Assembly (NCBI GenBank): GCA_041398225.1
Contig: JAWKVD010000007.1
Span: 1 to 64,000, forward strand
DNA length: 64,000 bases
Origin: JAWKVD01 sp041398225
Lineage (GTDB): Bacteria; Pseudomonadota; Alphaproteobacteria; Caulobacterales; Hyphomonadaceae
Direction: 5' to 3'
Below the pieces are notes generated by a model. It made no database searches, was not told the origin of the DNA, and saw only the letters and a list, made by a program, of their open reading frames with translations. Shown piece by piece: positions 7,745 to 16,144 of the stretch (the first letter of the stretch is position 1; each line of letters opens with the position of its first letter). Position numbers and translations under genes: made by a program.

Positions 7745-8542
7745 CTATTCGGCGTGCGGCCGGTAGTCGGGCGAGCCGGGATGCTGGGATCGGGTGTCGC
7801 GACGCGGTTTGCGCGGGCGAAGCGTTTCGGCGTCGGTCGAGACCGCGATCTTGCGGGGTGTGATGGACATGACCGGCGCGGGCGGCTGCTCGCGTTCGAC
7901 CGGCGGCGGCGCCAGCATGCGAGCGCGCGAGACGGCCGCGCCGATCTCGTGCGGCGGGCAGACGGAAACCACGACCGCCGACCGGTCGAGAAGCGCATCG
8001 AGCAGTTCGCGAATGCGGTCCGCGGAAAAGGCCTGGAAGGCGCGATGCAGGAAGCGGGCGGACATCAGAATCCGTCGTGCGCCGCCGTCCTCCGCGCTTC
8101 GCGGAAGCTGAAGCGTCGCGTCCGGCGACAGGATGTGACGCACCAGAAAGTCATGTTCGTCGCCATAGAGGCCGATGCGCGCGCGGGCGCGTCCGAACAG
8201 GGATTTGCGGAACAGCATGCGGTTGAGGCGCGCGCGTTCGTATCCGAACGGAAGACGGTCGCGGGCGAAGGCCAGGATCATGGTGATGGCCAGCGCGCGC
8301 TGCAGGCCGTCGAAGAGGTAGAATTCCGACCCGCGCCGTCCCGGCGCCGCGGTCATGACGCCAAGGTAGAGGCTCTCGCGCGAGGGCCGATGGAATTCGG
8401 TGCGCGCATTGTCTTCGAGGTCGATCAGCAATTGCGCGAGTTCAGGTGCGGTCCAGACATAGCCGCGGGCGAACGTTTCCGGCCTGTAGCATGCGTCCCC
8501 GGTCAGAAACCGGCGAATGCTGCGCACCTTCGCCCTTTGCAT
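7745..8542 (-). CDS. DUF262-like (ParB/GmrS-fold) protein inserted in the GTA cluster
   Basis: A 265-residue protein. The first half resembles the DUF262 N-terminal domain found in GmrSD, BrxU and SspE-type nucleases: an SIRRFL opening, RGYVWTAPELAQLLIDLED, YLGVM, and FDGLQRALAITMILAFARD in place of the canonical DGQQR-L-TT nucleotide-binding signature. The Gln-to-Leu change in that motif may weaken NTP binding. No HNH/DUF1524 nuclease domain follows; the C-terminal third is Pro/Arg-rich and looks disordered. The start at 8542 is chosen because GGGAG stands about 10 bases upstream and the conserved domain begins at once; an earlier in-frame ATG at 8593 adds a poor sequence. It faces the portal gene tail to tail. 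Confidence 0.6.
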   Translation of the reverse strand: MQRAKVRSIRRFLTGDACYRPETFARGYVWTAPELAQLLIDLEDNARTEFHRPSRESLYLGVMTAAPGRRGSEFYLFDGLQRALAITMILAFARDRLPFGYERARLNRMLFRKSLFGRARARIGLYGDEHDFLVRHILSPDATLQLPRSAEDGGARRILMSARFLHRAFQAFSADRIRELLDALLDRSAVVVSVCPPHEIGAAVSRARMLAPPPVEREQPPAPVMSITPRKIAVSTDAETLRPRKPRRDTRSQHPGSPDYRPHAE

Positions 8543-8651
8543 TGTGTGGTGAACTCCCGGACACGCGCCGCCCAGCCCCGGGATCATTTGCATTTAACAG
8601 ACCAATTGCCCTCGCGCCACCCGCTGAAGCGCATGAACATTGGGAAAGCTC

Positions 8652-8885
8652 ATGTTGATCGAGAAGAAACTGACGCTCGCCGTGGTTCTGGCGGTGGTGA
8701 TGGAGTCGGCCGGCGTGCTGATCTGGGCCGGAGCGGCCTCCGAACGCCTGAAGGAAGTGGAGGTGCGGCTCGCCAGTCAGGCGCAAATGGCCGAACGGCT
8801 CGCCCGTGTGGAGGTGCATTTGCAGCTGCAATCCCAACAGCTCGACCGGATCGAGGAGGCGCTGGCGGAAAGGGCCGCGCGCTAG
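8652..8885 (+). CDS. GTA head formation protein (g3.5-like)
   Basis: A 77-residue protein with one N-terminal membrane-like segment (LTLAVVLAVVMESAGVLIWAGAA) followed by a heptad-patterned coiled coil (LKEVEVRLASQAQMAERLARVE). Small proteins of this design lie between portal and protease in GTA clusters, where they are annotated as head formation protein. The ATG at 8652 is preferred over an upstream TTG at 8640. The stop overlaps the stop of the minus-strand dioxygenase-like gene by 4 bases. Confidence 0.72.
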   Translation: MLIEKKLTLAVVLAVVMESAGVLIWAGAASERLKEVEVRLASQAQMAERLARVEVHLQLQSQQLDRIEEALAERAAR

Positions 8886-9769
8886 CGAGCCAGTCCGACC
8901 TCGACCGAGGCGGACAAGGTTCCGGCCGCCACGCTGCCGGTGATGACCGGGGTCATCGCCGTCATCTGCGAGGAGGAGTTGTCCCGAAAAATGCCGTCGG
9001 ATGCGAGCGAAACGGACGGGAAGCGGCTGAGGCTAGCCTCGTAACCCGCGACATTGGCGTAGACCTGCGAGCAGACATCTGCGTCCATCGCGAATTGCGA
9101 GGTGAGGATTTTGTTCGCATACGAGGTCGCCGTGGCGAGGTTGGGATAGACTTCGAAATGCATGTGCGGCCAGCGGCCTGCATAGCAGCCGGGAAAGATG
9201 GTGGTGAACGTCGCCATCCCGTCGGCGTCGGTCACAGCGACCCCGCGCAGATAGTTTTCGTTGGGCAGGTCATAGAGCGAATAGCGCCCGGCGGCGTCGC
9301 AATGCCAGATATAGATGGCGTAACCGGCGAGCGCCGAGCAGGACGCGTTTGAGTTCGAAAGCCGGATGGTGAGCGTCATGTCCTGGCCGGCGGCGACGGT
9401 GGTGGATAGGTCCGCGAAACTGGAGCGAATGTCGTTTCGCACGACGCCCGACTGCGAAAGGACGTTCCGGACTACCCCGTTGGAGCTGTTCGACCCGTCG
9501 GCGGGATAGGGGCCCTCCGTCTCCGTGGCCGGAATCGGGCAACTGGTCGAACCGGATCCGCCGCCGGAGCCGCCGCCGGAACTTCCGCCGGAGCTGGTCT
9601 CGGTCGTATCGGGGGACGATACGCCTCCGCCACCGCAGCTGGCGGTCAGGAGGCTGGCGCCGGCAAGACCGAACCAGCGCAGCATTCTGCGTCGAGCCAT
9701 AAGTCGCTCGTGCAGCAGGGCGAGGTCCGCCTGAAGGCCGGCGTCGTGTCCGGATGGTGCGTCGATCAT
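8882..9769 (-). CDS. Intradiol dioxygenase-like exported lipoprotein
   Basis: A 295-residue protein. Near the N terminus a twin-arginine-like MARRRMLRWFGLAGASLLTASC ends in a lipobox cysteine, suggesting Tat-type export as a lipoprotein. A Gly/Ser linker follows, then an intradiol ring-cleavage dioxygenase fold: ATETEGPYPADG, YIWHCDAAGRYSLYD, ENYLRGVAVTDADGMATF, TIFPGCYAGRWPHMHFEVYP. The last block supplies one Tyr and two His of the expected non-haem iron site, and a Tyr in the WHCDAAG region could be the fourth ligand. Cytoplasmic relatives cleave catechol or protocatechuate; an exported one may act on larger aromatics, but the substrate is unknown. The ATG at 9769 was chosen because longer frames lack a plausible leader. 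Confidence 0.82.
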   Translation of the reverse strand: MIDAPSGHDAGLQADLALLHERLMARRRMLRWFGLAGASLLTASCGGGGVSSPDTTETSSGGSSGGGSGGGSGSTSCPIPATETEGPYPADGSNSSNGVVRNVLSQSGVVRNDIRSSFADLSTTVAAGQDMTLTIRLSNSNASCSALAGYAIYIWHCDAAGRYSLYDLPNENYLRGVAVTDADGMATFTTIFPGCYAGRWPHMHFEVYPNLATATSYANKILTSQFAMDADVCSQVYANVAGYEASLSRFPSVSLASDGIFRDNSSSQMTAMTPVITGSVAAGTLSASVEVGLAR

Positions 9770-9880
9770 GGGAAGGTCGCCTGCATCTGCTTGTCGAGAA
9801 TGTCGGCAGACTGGGGCGGGCGTGTCGCAGAGGTTTATCCGGTCTGTATCAAAGTGTCGTGGAATGAGGAGAAGCGCTGG

Positions 9881-10363
9881 ATGAACGGCTGGCGAAATGC
9901 GCGTCCGGAGCAGGACTTGCTGATCGAAGGTTACGCCTCGCTGTTCGGCGTGGAGGATCTGGCGGGCGATGTCGTGCGGGCGGGCGCCTTCGCCCGTTCG
10001 CTGGCGCGCCGGGAGATGGCGCCGATGCTGTTCCAGCACGCGGCCGGCCGGGTGGCGGGCCGCTGGACGACGATGCGCGAGGACGGCGTCGGCCTGTTTG
10101 TGCGGGGGCTGGTGACGGGAGAGACCCAGGCGGGCCGAACGGCGCAGCGCCTGATCCGGGACGGCGCGCTGGACGGGCTGTCGATCGGATTCATCGCCCG
10201 CGACTGGACGCCAAGAACGGTTGCGGGGCGCCTGCTGCGGGAGATCGATCTGCGGGAGGTGTCGCTGGTCGCGACGCCGATGGCGCCGCGAGCCCGGTTT
10301 CGCATTTTGGGAGGTCCGGCGGGACAGCCGGGCTCCGCCGCCGCCTCTGCGCTGGCCGCGTGA
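9881..10363 (+). CDS. GTA prohead protease (HK97 family, U35)
   Basis: A 160-residue protein of the HK97 prohead protease family, which cleaves the N-terminal scaffold of the major capsid protein during head maturation. Typical elements are IEGYASLFGVEDLAGDVVRAGAF, the catalytic His region MLFQHAAGRVAGRW, DGLSIGFIARDW with the catalytic serine, and LREVSLVATPMAPRARF. The ATG at 9881 (MNGWRNARPEQ) is preferred over upstream in-frame codons that overlap the promoter region of the dioxygenase-like gene. In RcGTA it directly follows g3.5; here a minus-strand gene intervenes. Confidence 0.9.
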   Translation: MNGWRNARPEQDLLIEGYASLFGVEDLAGDVVRAGAFARSLARREMAPMLFQHAAGRVAGRWTTMREDGVGLFVRGLVTGETQAGRTAQRLIRDGALDGLSIGFIARDWTPRTVAGRLLREIDLREVSLVATPMAPRARFRILGGPAGQPGSAAASALAA

Positions 10364-10555
10364 GCCGGTCCGGGACTGGAAACCACCGACCGGCCAACCA
10401 CCGAATTGTGTGCGAAGTTGACGTAGCGTCAGCCTTTGCGGTCGGGCCGCCTGCGCTTAGGACTCGCAAAGCTCTGCGTAGATGGAGCCGCACCAACAAG
10501 GCAGGCCAGACGAACCGCGAGGATTGCGTGGTCGTCGACGGCGGGAGGAAAAGAC

Positions 10556-11653
10556 ATGACGCTGAAGTCGCTGTCCCTGAAATCAATGTCGCTGCGCTCG
10601 ATCGCGATCGCGGCGTTGTCGCTCGGCGTGGCGGGCGCCGCCCTGCCGGACACCGAACCGGGCTATGCCTCGCCGAAGACGTCCTGGGGCGCGCCGGACC
10701 TGCAGGGGTTCTGGAACAACACGTCGATCACGTCGCTGCAGCGGCCGCGCGGCGTGAAGGATCTGGTGGTCAATGAGGATCAGGCGAAGAAGATCGTCGA
10801 TCGCGACGTGCTGGTGGTGCTGACCAAGGACGACAATTCGCGCAACGGCGAAGATCCGAACAACAAGGACATCCTGAAGGACGGCAACAACGATCGCGGC
10901 TACAACGCGTTCTGGATCGATCCGGGTTCGCACCTGGCGCAGGTCAAGGGCGAGTTCCGCACATCGTGGATCGTGGAGCCGGCCAACGGGCGCATCCCGT
11001 ACAAGCCGGGCGCGGCCAGCAGCGGCGGCTACGCCATCACCAATTTCGACGGCCCCGAGACGCGCCCGCTCGCGGAACGCTGCCTGATGAGCTTCCACAA
11101 TTCCGCCGGTCCGGTGATGACCAACGGCATGTACAACAACACCTATCAGTTCGTGCAGACGCCGACGTCGGTGATCATCAACGTCGAGATGAACCACGAC
11201 GCGCGCATCATTCCGATCGTGGCGAGCAAGGATAAGGTCGTTCATGGCGACATCGCCAAGTGGGCGGGCGATTCCGTGGGCTGGTACGAGGGCGACACGC
11301 TGGTCGTCGAGACGGTGAACGTGAAGCCGGAACAGCGCTCCATGCTGTCCGAACACGGCAAGCTGACGGAGCGCTTCTCGCGCTGGAACGACGACCAGAT
11401 TCTCTATGAGTTCGTGGTCGAGGACGACACGCTCTACACCCAGCCCTGGCGCGGAGAGATGGCGCTGAACAAGGGCGAACCGCTCTATGAATACGCGTGC
11501 CACGAAGGCAACTACGCCATGCCGGGGATTCTCGGCGGTGCGCGCGAGCTGGAATCGCAGGGCAAGACGCCGGGCATGGGACCTGGCATCTCCGCCGGGC
11601 TCGTGCTGCCGCGTGACGACTTCGGCGGCGAAGGCACCGCGAGCAACAACTAG
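10556..11653 (+). CDS. Exported protein of unknown function
   Basis: A 365-residue protein with an N-terminal signal-like segment (SIAIAALSLGVAGAALP) and then a mature domain beginning TSWGAPDLQGFWNNTSITSLQRPRG. Proteins with this opening recur as paralogous families in sphingomonads and caulobacters; I know of no assigned function. Aromatic and Asp/Asn-rich segments (WIVEPANGRIPY, GDSVGWYEGDTLVVET) recur, but no catalytic motif is recognised. A GGGAGG site precedes the ATG at 10556. It is followed by a good terminator and has nothing phage-like, so it is a host gene within the GTA cluster. Confidence 0.7.
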   Translation: MTLKSLSLKSMSLRSIAIAALSLGVAGAALPDTEPGYASPKTSWGAPDLQGFWNNTSITSLQRPRGVKDLVVNEDQAKKIVDRDVLVVLTKDDNSRNGEDPNNKDILKDGNNDRGYNAFWIDPGSHLAQVKGEFRTSWIVEPANGRIPYKPGAASSGGYAITNFDGPETRPLAERCLMSFHNSAGPVMTNGMYNNTYQFVQTPTSVIINVEMNHDARIIPIVASKDKVVHGDIAKWAGDSVGWYEGDTLVVETVNVKPEQRSMLSEHGKLTERFSRWNDDQILYEFVVEDDTLYTQPWRGEMALNKGEPLYEYACHEGNYAMPGILGGARELESQGKTPGMGPGISAGLVLPRDDFGGEGTASNN

Positions 11654-11690
11654 GACGCGAAATAAGCGCCGTTGACGGCGTGCACTTCAA

Positions 11691-11730
11691 GCGGGCGTGT
11701 TCCGGACCGGAGCGCGCCCGCTTTGTTTTT
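11691..11730 (+). terminator. Rho-independent terminator after the exported protein gene
   Basis: GCGGGCG (11691-11697) pairs with CGCCCGC (11715-11721), with a further small palindrome between them, and the stem is followed by a TTTGTTTTT tract. It lies about 40 bases after the stop at 11653. Confidence 0.75.
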
Positions 11731-11837
11731 GGGCGTTTCCCGTGATCGCCGGCCGGGCCGCGCGGGTTAACTGGTCAAGCCGGACAAGAAAGGTTTCGTT
11801 CACCATACGGGCGCAGGCTGATCACAGGAGACTTGCC

Positions 11838-12038
11838 ATGTTTGAGAAATCTCCAGGCGATCCGTGTCCTCACTGTGCGACCCCGCTCCAGAAAACGCGC
11901 TCGCGATTTCGTTCGATTCCCGGATATGTGGCCGAGTGCGCGCATTGCCGCGCCGCATTCGAACTCGCCGGCGATTCGGATGAACGCGCCCACGCGGAAC
12001 CGGAGCCGATGTTGATGCGAGGCTGGGCGCGCGCCTGA
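11838..12038 (+). CDS. Small zinc-ribbon protein
   Basis: A 66-residue protein with two Cys pairs, CPHC and CAHC, about 27 residues apart, which makes a likely zinc ribbon. The remainder is acidic (DSDERAHAEPEP). CAGGAG lies just ahead of the ATG at 11838. No family is recognised; it might bind nucleic acid or protein. It stands alone between two terminators or leaders, inside the disrupted part of the GTA cluster. Confidence 0.55.
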   Translation: MFEKSPGDPCPHCATPLQKTRSRFRSIPGYVAECAHCRAAFELAGDSDERAHAEPEPMLMRGWARA

Positions 12039-12203
12039 GGCCGCGTACGGAACAAGACTGCCCAAGAGGCTGCGGCCCAGAGGCTGCAGTACGGACGCGG
12101 CGAGCGCGTTCGTCAGGATGCGCCTTCGGGATGTCGCCGACGCTTGAACGGATCGCGGCGAGAGGGGACAAATACGTTTCGACCGTTCGGGGGAGAGAAT
12201 CAC

Positions 12204-12707
12204 ATGCGGAAATGTCTGGTTGCGGCCGCCGCCGTCGCGTTGACGGGCGCCGCGTTCGCGCAGCAGAGCGATAACTATTTCGACGGCAAGGAACTCGGCG
12301 AGTTCGTGAGCCAAGCGCAGTATGAGGCCTTCATGACGTGCGCGGGCAACCATGTCGGCGCTCTGGATACGCTCGCGAGGATCGGTCCGGCCTCGACGAA
12401 GCCGGACGCCATGAAGGAGGCCGAGGAACAGGGGCGATCAATCTACGCGCAGCTTGAGGACGTGATGGCGGATCTGGACGATCCGCGCGTGAAGCTTGAC
12501 CGAACAGCGGGTCAGGCCGCGTTGCAGGCCGGACGAAAGAAGTTCGACGATCTGGCGAATGCGAGCTGGAATGAGCAGTTCGCCGCCTATCGCGATCACG
12601 GCAAGATATCCGATCAGTGCGCGACGGATTTGGAGACGGTCATGACGGTCGCGGCCATCCAGAAGGCGGCGTTGGACGATCTCGACAAGGCCGCCGCCGG
12701 CCAATAG
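12204..12707 (+). CDS. Periplasmic protein, unknown
   Basis: A 167-residue protein with a clear Sec signal peptide cleaving after GAAFA (residues 1-19). The mature part is mostly helical and has two cysteines (MTCAGNH and SDQCATD) that could form a disulfide. No enzyme motif is visible. A GGGGGAG ribosome site precedes the ATG, and a strong terminator follows at 12738, so it is transcribed as a single gene. Confidence 0.65.
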   Translation: MRKCLVAAAAVALTGAAFAQQSDNYFDGKELGEFVSQAQYEAFMTCAGNHVGALDTLARIGPASTKPDAMKEAEEQGRSIYAQLEDVMADLDDPRVKLDRTAGQAALQAGRKKFDDLANASWNEQFAAYRDHGKISDQCATDLETVMTVAAIQKAALDDLDKAAAGQ

Positions 12708-12737
12708 CGCGGCGAACATCTGAATGCATCGAAGACG

Positions 12738-12762
12738 GGCGCGGAGGGATCCGCGCCTTTTT
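12738..12762 (+). terminator. Rho-independent terminator
   Basis: Perfect 8-base stem GGCGCGGA/TCCGCGCC with a GGGA loop, followed directly by five T. It ends the periplasmic protein gene and would also shield the downstream capsid region from upstream transcription. Confidence 0.88.
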
Positions 12763-12842
12763 CGTTTGTCCGGCGCGTGGCTTCGCTGCGCCGGGCGATG
12801 CGGCGTGGGCGAAGCCAATTCTAGCCTGACAGGGAAACAGAC

Positions 12843-13055
12843 ATGAAGATCGACTTTACCGGCGTGGCGGTGATGCTGCTGGAGCAGGTGGCCAACCTGA
12901 CCCGCGAAGAGCAACGCGCTTTCGCTCAACAGCTTGGGGGTGCGCTGGCGACTGTGGCCAAGTCCTCGAAGACCAAGCTGGACGATGTGGCGCTGCGCGC
13001 CATCGGCCTGCCGTTCGCGCGCGACTTTATCGACGGCGTGGAGGCGCGCCTCTAG
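12843..13055 (+). CDS. Small helical protein just before the capsid gene
   Basis: A 70-residue, largely helical protein (VAVMLLEQVANLTREEQRAF, then LGGALATVAKSSKTKLDDVAL). No family is recognised. It is on the GTA strand 63 bases ahead of the major capsid gene, after a terminator, and has a GGGAAACAG leader. It could be a GTA accessory protein co-transcribed with capsid, or an unrelated small host gene. Confidence 0.5.
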   Translation: MKIDFTGVAVMLLEQVANLTREEQRAFAQQLGGALATVAKSSKTKLDDVALRAIGLPFARDFIDGVEARL

Positions 13056-13118
13056 GCGCTCCTCGGACCGCAGGATCACGAAGGCGGCGGACGCCGCCCG
13101 AAACAATCAGGAAAACAC

Positions 13119-14357
13119 ATGAAGATCGAAACCAAGATGTCGGCGCCGGGCGGCGCCGGCGCTGACGACGTGCGCGCGGCTATGCGCGAAATCAATGTGG
13201 CGTTCGAGGCGCTCAAGGAAGCCAACGATGCGCGGCTCGACGAGATCGAGCGGCGCGGTACGGCGGATCCGGTTCTGGATGAAAAGCTCGCCAAGATCGA
13301 AAGGACGCTCGACCGTCAGCAGAGCGCGGTCGACCGGCTGGCGCTTGAGCAGGCGCGTCCCGCGCTGGGCGAAGACCCCCGCAAGGGCGATCCCGAGCAC
13401 AAGTCGGCCTGGGGCGCCTATCTGCGCAAGGGCGACGACAGCGGGCTGGCGCGGCTGGACCTGAAGGCGCTGACGCAGGGCACGGAGAGCCAGGGCGGCT
13501 ATGTCGCGCCGCCGGAACTGGATCGCCTGATCGAGGCGCGCCTGATGCAGGCGAGCCCGATGCGCCAGATCGCGACGGTGCGGCAGACTTCCAGCACCGT
13601 GTTCCGCAAGCCGGTGAGCCTGGGCGCGGCCAGCGCGTGGGCGGCGGAAACCGGCGCCCGGACGGAGACCACCGCGCCGACGCTGGACCTGCTGGAGTTT
13701 CCGGCGGCTGAACTCTACGCGATGCCGGCGGCGACCCAGACGTTGCTGGACGACGCCTACGCCGACATCGACGAATGGCTGGCCGACGAGGTGGAGACCA
13801 GCTTCGCCTCGCAGGAATCCGCCGCGTTCGTATCCGGAAACGGGACCAACAAGCCCAAGGGCTTTCTGGCCTACTCCATCGTCGCGGACGCATCCCACGC
13901 CTGGGGCGACATCGGCTATGTGCCTTCCGGAGGCGACGGCGCCTTCGCGGCCAGCAATCCGAGCGACAAGCTGATCGACCTCGTGTTCGCGCTTCCGTCC
14001 CAGTTCCGGGCAAGCGCGCGTTTCGTGATGAACCGCCGGACGCTGGCGGCCGTGCGCAAGCTGAAGGATACGGACGGCGCGTACATCTGGCGGCCGGGCG
14101 CGGCGGGCGAGGGCGCCAGCCTGATGGGGTATCCGGTGACCGAGATCGAGGACATGCCGGACATCGCCTCGAACGCCTATGCGATCGCCTTCGGCGATTT
14201 CCGCAAGGGCTACCTGATCGTCGACCGGCAGGGCGCGCGCGTGCTGCGCGATCCGTATTCGGCCAAGCCCTACGTGCTGTTCTACACGACCAAGCGCGTG
14301 GGCGGCGGCGTGCAGAACTTCGACGCCATCAAGGTGATGAAGTTCGCCGCCGGCTAG
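13119..14357 (+). CDS. GTA major capsid protein (HK97 fold)
   Basis: A 412-residue HK97-family capsid protein. Residues 1-110 form the charged helical scaffold removed by the prohead protease (EINVAFEALKEANDARLDEI and on). The capsid domain then begins at ALTQGTESQGGYVAPPELDRLI, which is very typical of GTA capsids, and continues through FASQESAAFVSGNGTNKPKG, FVMNRRTLAAVRKLKD, LMGYPVTEIEDMPDI and IAFGDFRKGYLIVDRQG. The leader AATCAGGAAAAC resembles those before the adaptor and major tail genes. It is separated from the protease by four unrelated plus-strand genes. Confidence 0.95.
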   Translation: MKIETKMSAPGGAGADDVRAAMREINVAFEALKEANDARLDEIERRGTADPVLDEKLAKIERTLDRQQSAVDRLALEQARPALGEDPRKGDPEHKSAWGAYLRKGDDSGLARLDLKALTQGTESQGGYVAPPELDRLIEARLMQASPMRQIATVRQTSSTVFRKPVSLGAASAWAAETGARTETTAPTLDLLEFPAAELYAMPAATQTLLDDAYADIDEWLADEVETSFASQESAAFVSGNGTNKPKGFLAYSIVADASHAWGDIGYVPSGGDGAFAASNPSDKLIDLVFALPSQFRASARFVMNRRTLAAVRKLKDTDGAYIWRPGAAGEGASLMGYPVTEIEDMPDIASNAYAIAFGDFRKGYLIVDRQGARVLRDPYSAKPYVLFYTTKRVGGGVQNFDAIKVMKFAAG

Positions 14358-14359
14358 AC

Positions 14360-14833
14360 CTACCAGTAGCCGGACATGAGTTCGCGGGCCCAGTCGGGCT
14401 CGCGAACCTCGCCGCGCGGGGCGAAGCCGGACATCCATGGCTTGAGGTCGAGCACAGGCGTTCGGTCTATCGCGTCCAGACCGGCGACATGCAGGTTGAG
14501 CCCCTCGACCTTGAGGATGCGGCAGATGGTGAGGCCGAGCCTGTTTGGCCGGTTCTTGGCGCGTTGCGCGAAGATGCCGACCATCGGCCAGTCAGCGCGT
14601 CCGCGCGGTCTCCGCGCCCGGAGATTTGGGCTCGCCGCCGCGTCGTGGTGGAACCAGTAGATCACTTCGACATGGCTGAACTGGTCGAGCCCAAGAAGCG
14701 CGTCGGGCGTAAAGCGCCGGGCGTCGAGTTCGACGATGGCGGTTTCGGCGTCCCATGCATCGTCGACCGGATCGGTGCGGCTGCCGCGAACAAAGCCGAT
14801 GGGCTCGGGCTCGATGGGCGCCGACGACAACAT
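14360..14833 (-). CDS. TrmO/TsaA-like tRNA methyltransferase
   Basis: A 157-residue protein of the UPF0066/TrmO family, which methylates N6-threonylcarbamoyladenosine-37 in certain tRNAs using S-adenosylmethionine. Signature segments are IGFVRGSR near the start, GLDQFSHVEVIYWFH, GIFAQRAKNRPNRLGLT and GLDAIDRTPVLDLKPW. The length fits the catalytic domain alone, without the C-terminal domain of the E. coli enzyme. It stops 2 bases from the capsid gene's stop on the other strand and lies just downstream of the ketoacyl synthase gene. Confidence 0.8.
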   Translation of the reverse strand: MLSSAPIEPEPIGFVRGSRTDPVDDAWDAETAIVELDARRFTPDALLGLDQFSHVEVIYWFHHDAAASPNLRARRPRGRADWPMVGIFAQRAKNRPNRLGLTICRILKVEGLNLHVAGLDAIDRTPVLDLKPWMSGFAPRGEVREPDWARELMSGYW

Positions 14834-14842
14834 GGGGGGCTC

Positions 14843-15973
14843 CTATTGTTTTCGAACGACCACGCTGCCGGCCGAGTAGCCCGCTCCGAACGAGCAGATC
14901 ACGCCGATGTCTCCAGCCGAAAGTCCCGCCTGGTGCTGGTGGAAGGCGATGATCGAGCCGGCCGACGAGGTGTTGGCGTACTCGAACAGGATATTGGGTT
15001 GTTCTTCCGGCGTGGGCTCGCGGCCCAGAACCTTGCGGCCGATCAGGTCGTTCATGTTGATGTTGGCCTGGTGCAGCCACATGCGCTGGAGCATGTCCGG
15101 CGTGATGTCGAGTTCGCCGAGGTGTTCGACGATGAGCTTGGACACCATCGGCACCACGTCCTTGAAGACTTTGCGGCCTTCCTGAACGAACAGCCGGTCG
15201 CGGTCCCACGCCTCCATGGGCGTGTCCGACTCGGCGCGGTTGAGGAAGCCGAAATTGTTCCGGATGTTGTTGGAGAAGCTGGTGACCAGCTTGGCGCCGA
15301 GAACTTCAAAATTGTTGGAGGAGCGCGAAGCTTCGGCGTCTTCGACCAGAACCGCGGTGGCGACATCGCCGAAGATGAAGTGGCTGTCGCGGTCGCGGAA
15401 GTTGAGGTGGCCCGAACAGATTTCAGGGCTGACGACCAGAACCGAACGGGCGTCGCCGGACCGGATCATGTCGCGGGCGGTCTTGACGCCGAAGGTGGCG
15501 GACGAACAGGCGACGTTCATGTCGAAAGCGAAACCGCCCGCGCCAAGGACGTTCTGAATCTCGATGGCGATGGCCGGATAGGCGCGCTGCAGATTGGAGC
15601 AGGCGACGAGTACGGCGTCGACCTCGCTGGCGTCGCGGCCGGCGGTCTCGAGCGCTTCGCGGGCGGCGGTGACGCCGATCTCCGCAAGAAGGGAAACCTC
15701 GTCGTTGCCGCGGCGGCGAATCTTCGGCCGCATCCGCTCGACGTCGAGAATGCCCGCCTTCTCGACGACGTGTCGGTGCTGGACGCCGGACGCCTTGAAA
15801 ATGAATTCGGTGCTGGAGTGGCTCAGAGGTTCGACCGAGCCCGCCTCGATCGCCACAGCGTTCTCTTGGTTGAACCGGTCGACATAGGCGTTGAACGACG
15901 CGACCAGCTCCTCATTGCTGATGGACTCGGGCGGCGTGTAGAGGCCGGTTCCGGAGATAACGACTGTACGCAT
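14843..15973 (-). CDS. 3-oxoacyl-ACP synthase III family protein
   Basis: A 376-residue thiolase-fold enzyme of the FabH/KAS III class. The active-site cysteine sits in MNVACSSATFG (about residue 156), the histidine in MWLHQANINM and the asparagine in YANTSSAGSII. It is longer than classical FabH (about 320) and has an extended N-terminal region (NEELVASFNAYVDRFN) seen in the longer KAS III variants, so it may make a special acyl or ketone precursor rather than start general fatty acid synthesis. It is probably transcribed with trmO 9 bases downstream. Confidence 0.85.
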   Translation of the reverse strand: MRTVVISGTGLYTPPESISNEELVASFNAYVDRFNQENAVAIEAGSVEPLSHSSTEFIFKASGVQHRHVVEKAGILDVERMRPKIRRRGNDEVSLLAEIGVTAAREALETAGRDASEVDAVLVACSNLQRAYPAIAIEIQNVLGAGGFAFDMNVACSSATFGVKTARDMIRSGDARSVLVVSPEICSGHLNFRDRDSHFIFGDVATAVLVEDAEASRSSNNFEVLGAKLVTSFSNNIRNNFGFLNRAESDTPMEAWDRDRLFVQEGRKVFKDVVPMVSKLIVEHLGELDITPDMLQRMWLHQANINMNDLIGRKVLGREPTPEEQPNILFEYANTSSAGSIIAFHQHQAGLSAGDIGVICSFGAGYSAGSVVVRKQ

Positions 15974-16144
15974 GAGTTAGATCCTGACGATCGGGACGAA
16001 AGACCGGGGCGGGCGAGCTGGCGCAGGGAGCCGCAGCGGCCGATGCGGCGGCCGACTCGAAAGCCAGCCGCCATCGGCGCTATGGGTACGGCGTTTTGAA
16101 CTGTGTCGACAAGCTTGACGTTAGGGAGCTTACGCGTCTGGGGG

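Noticed and set aside
11761..11780. CtrA box at the TTAACTGGTC sequence
   Set aside because: Only one TTAA half-site is present; the second half at 7-base spacing is missing. The same holds for TTAAC sequences at about 8594 and 26115.
13775..16099. A 774-codon plus-strand open frame across the capsid end and the trmO/ketoacyl synthase genes
   Set aside because: It runs in another frame of the capsid gene and antisense to two clear enzymes. Composition is Arg/Gly/Val-rich with no domain; long antisense frames are usual in DNA with GC-rich third codon positions.
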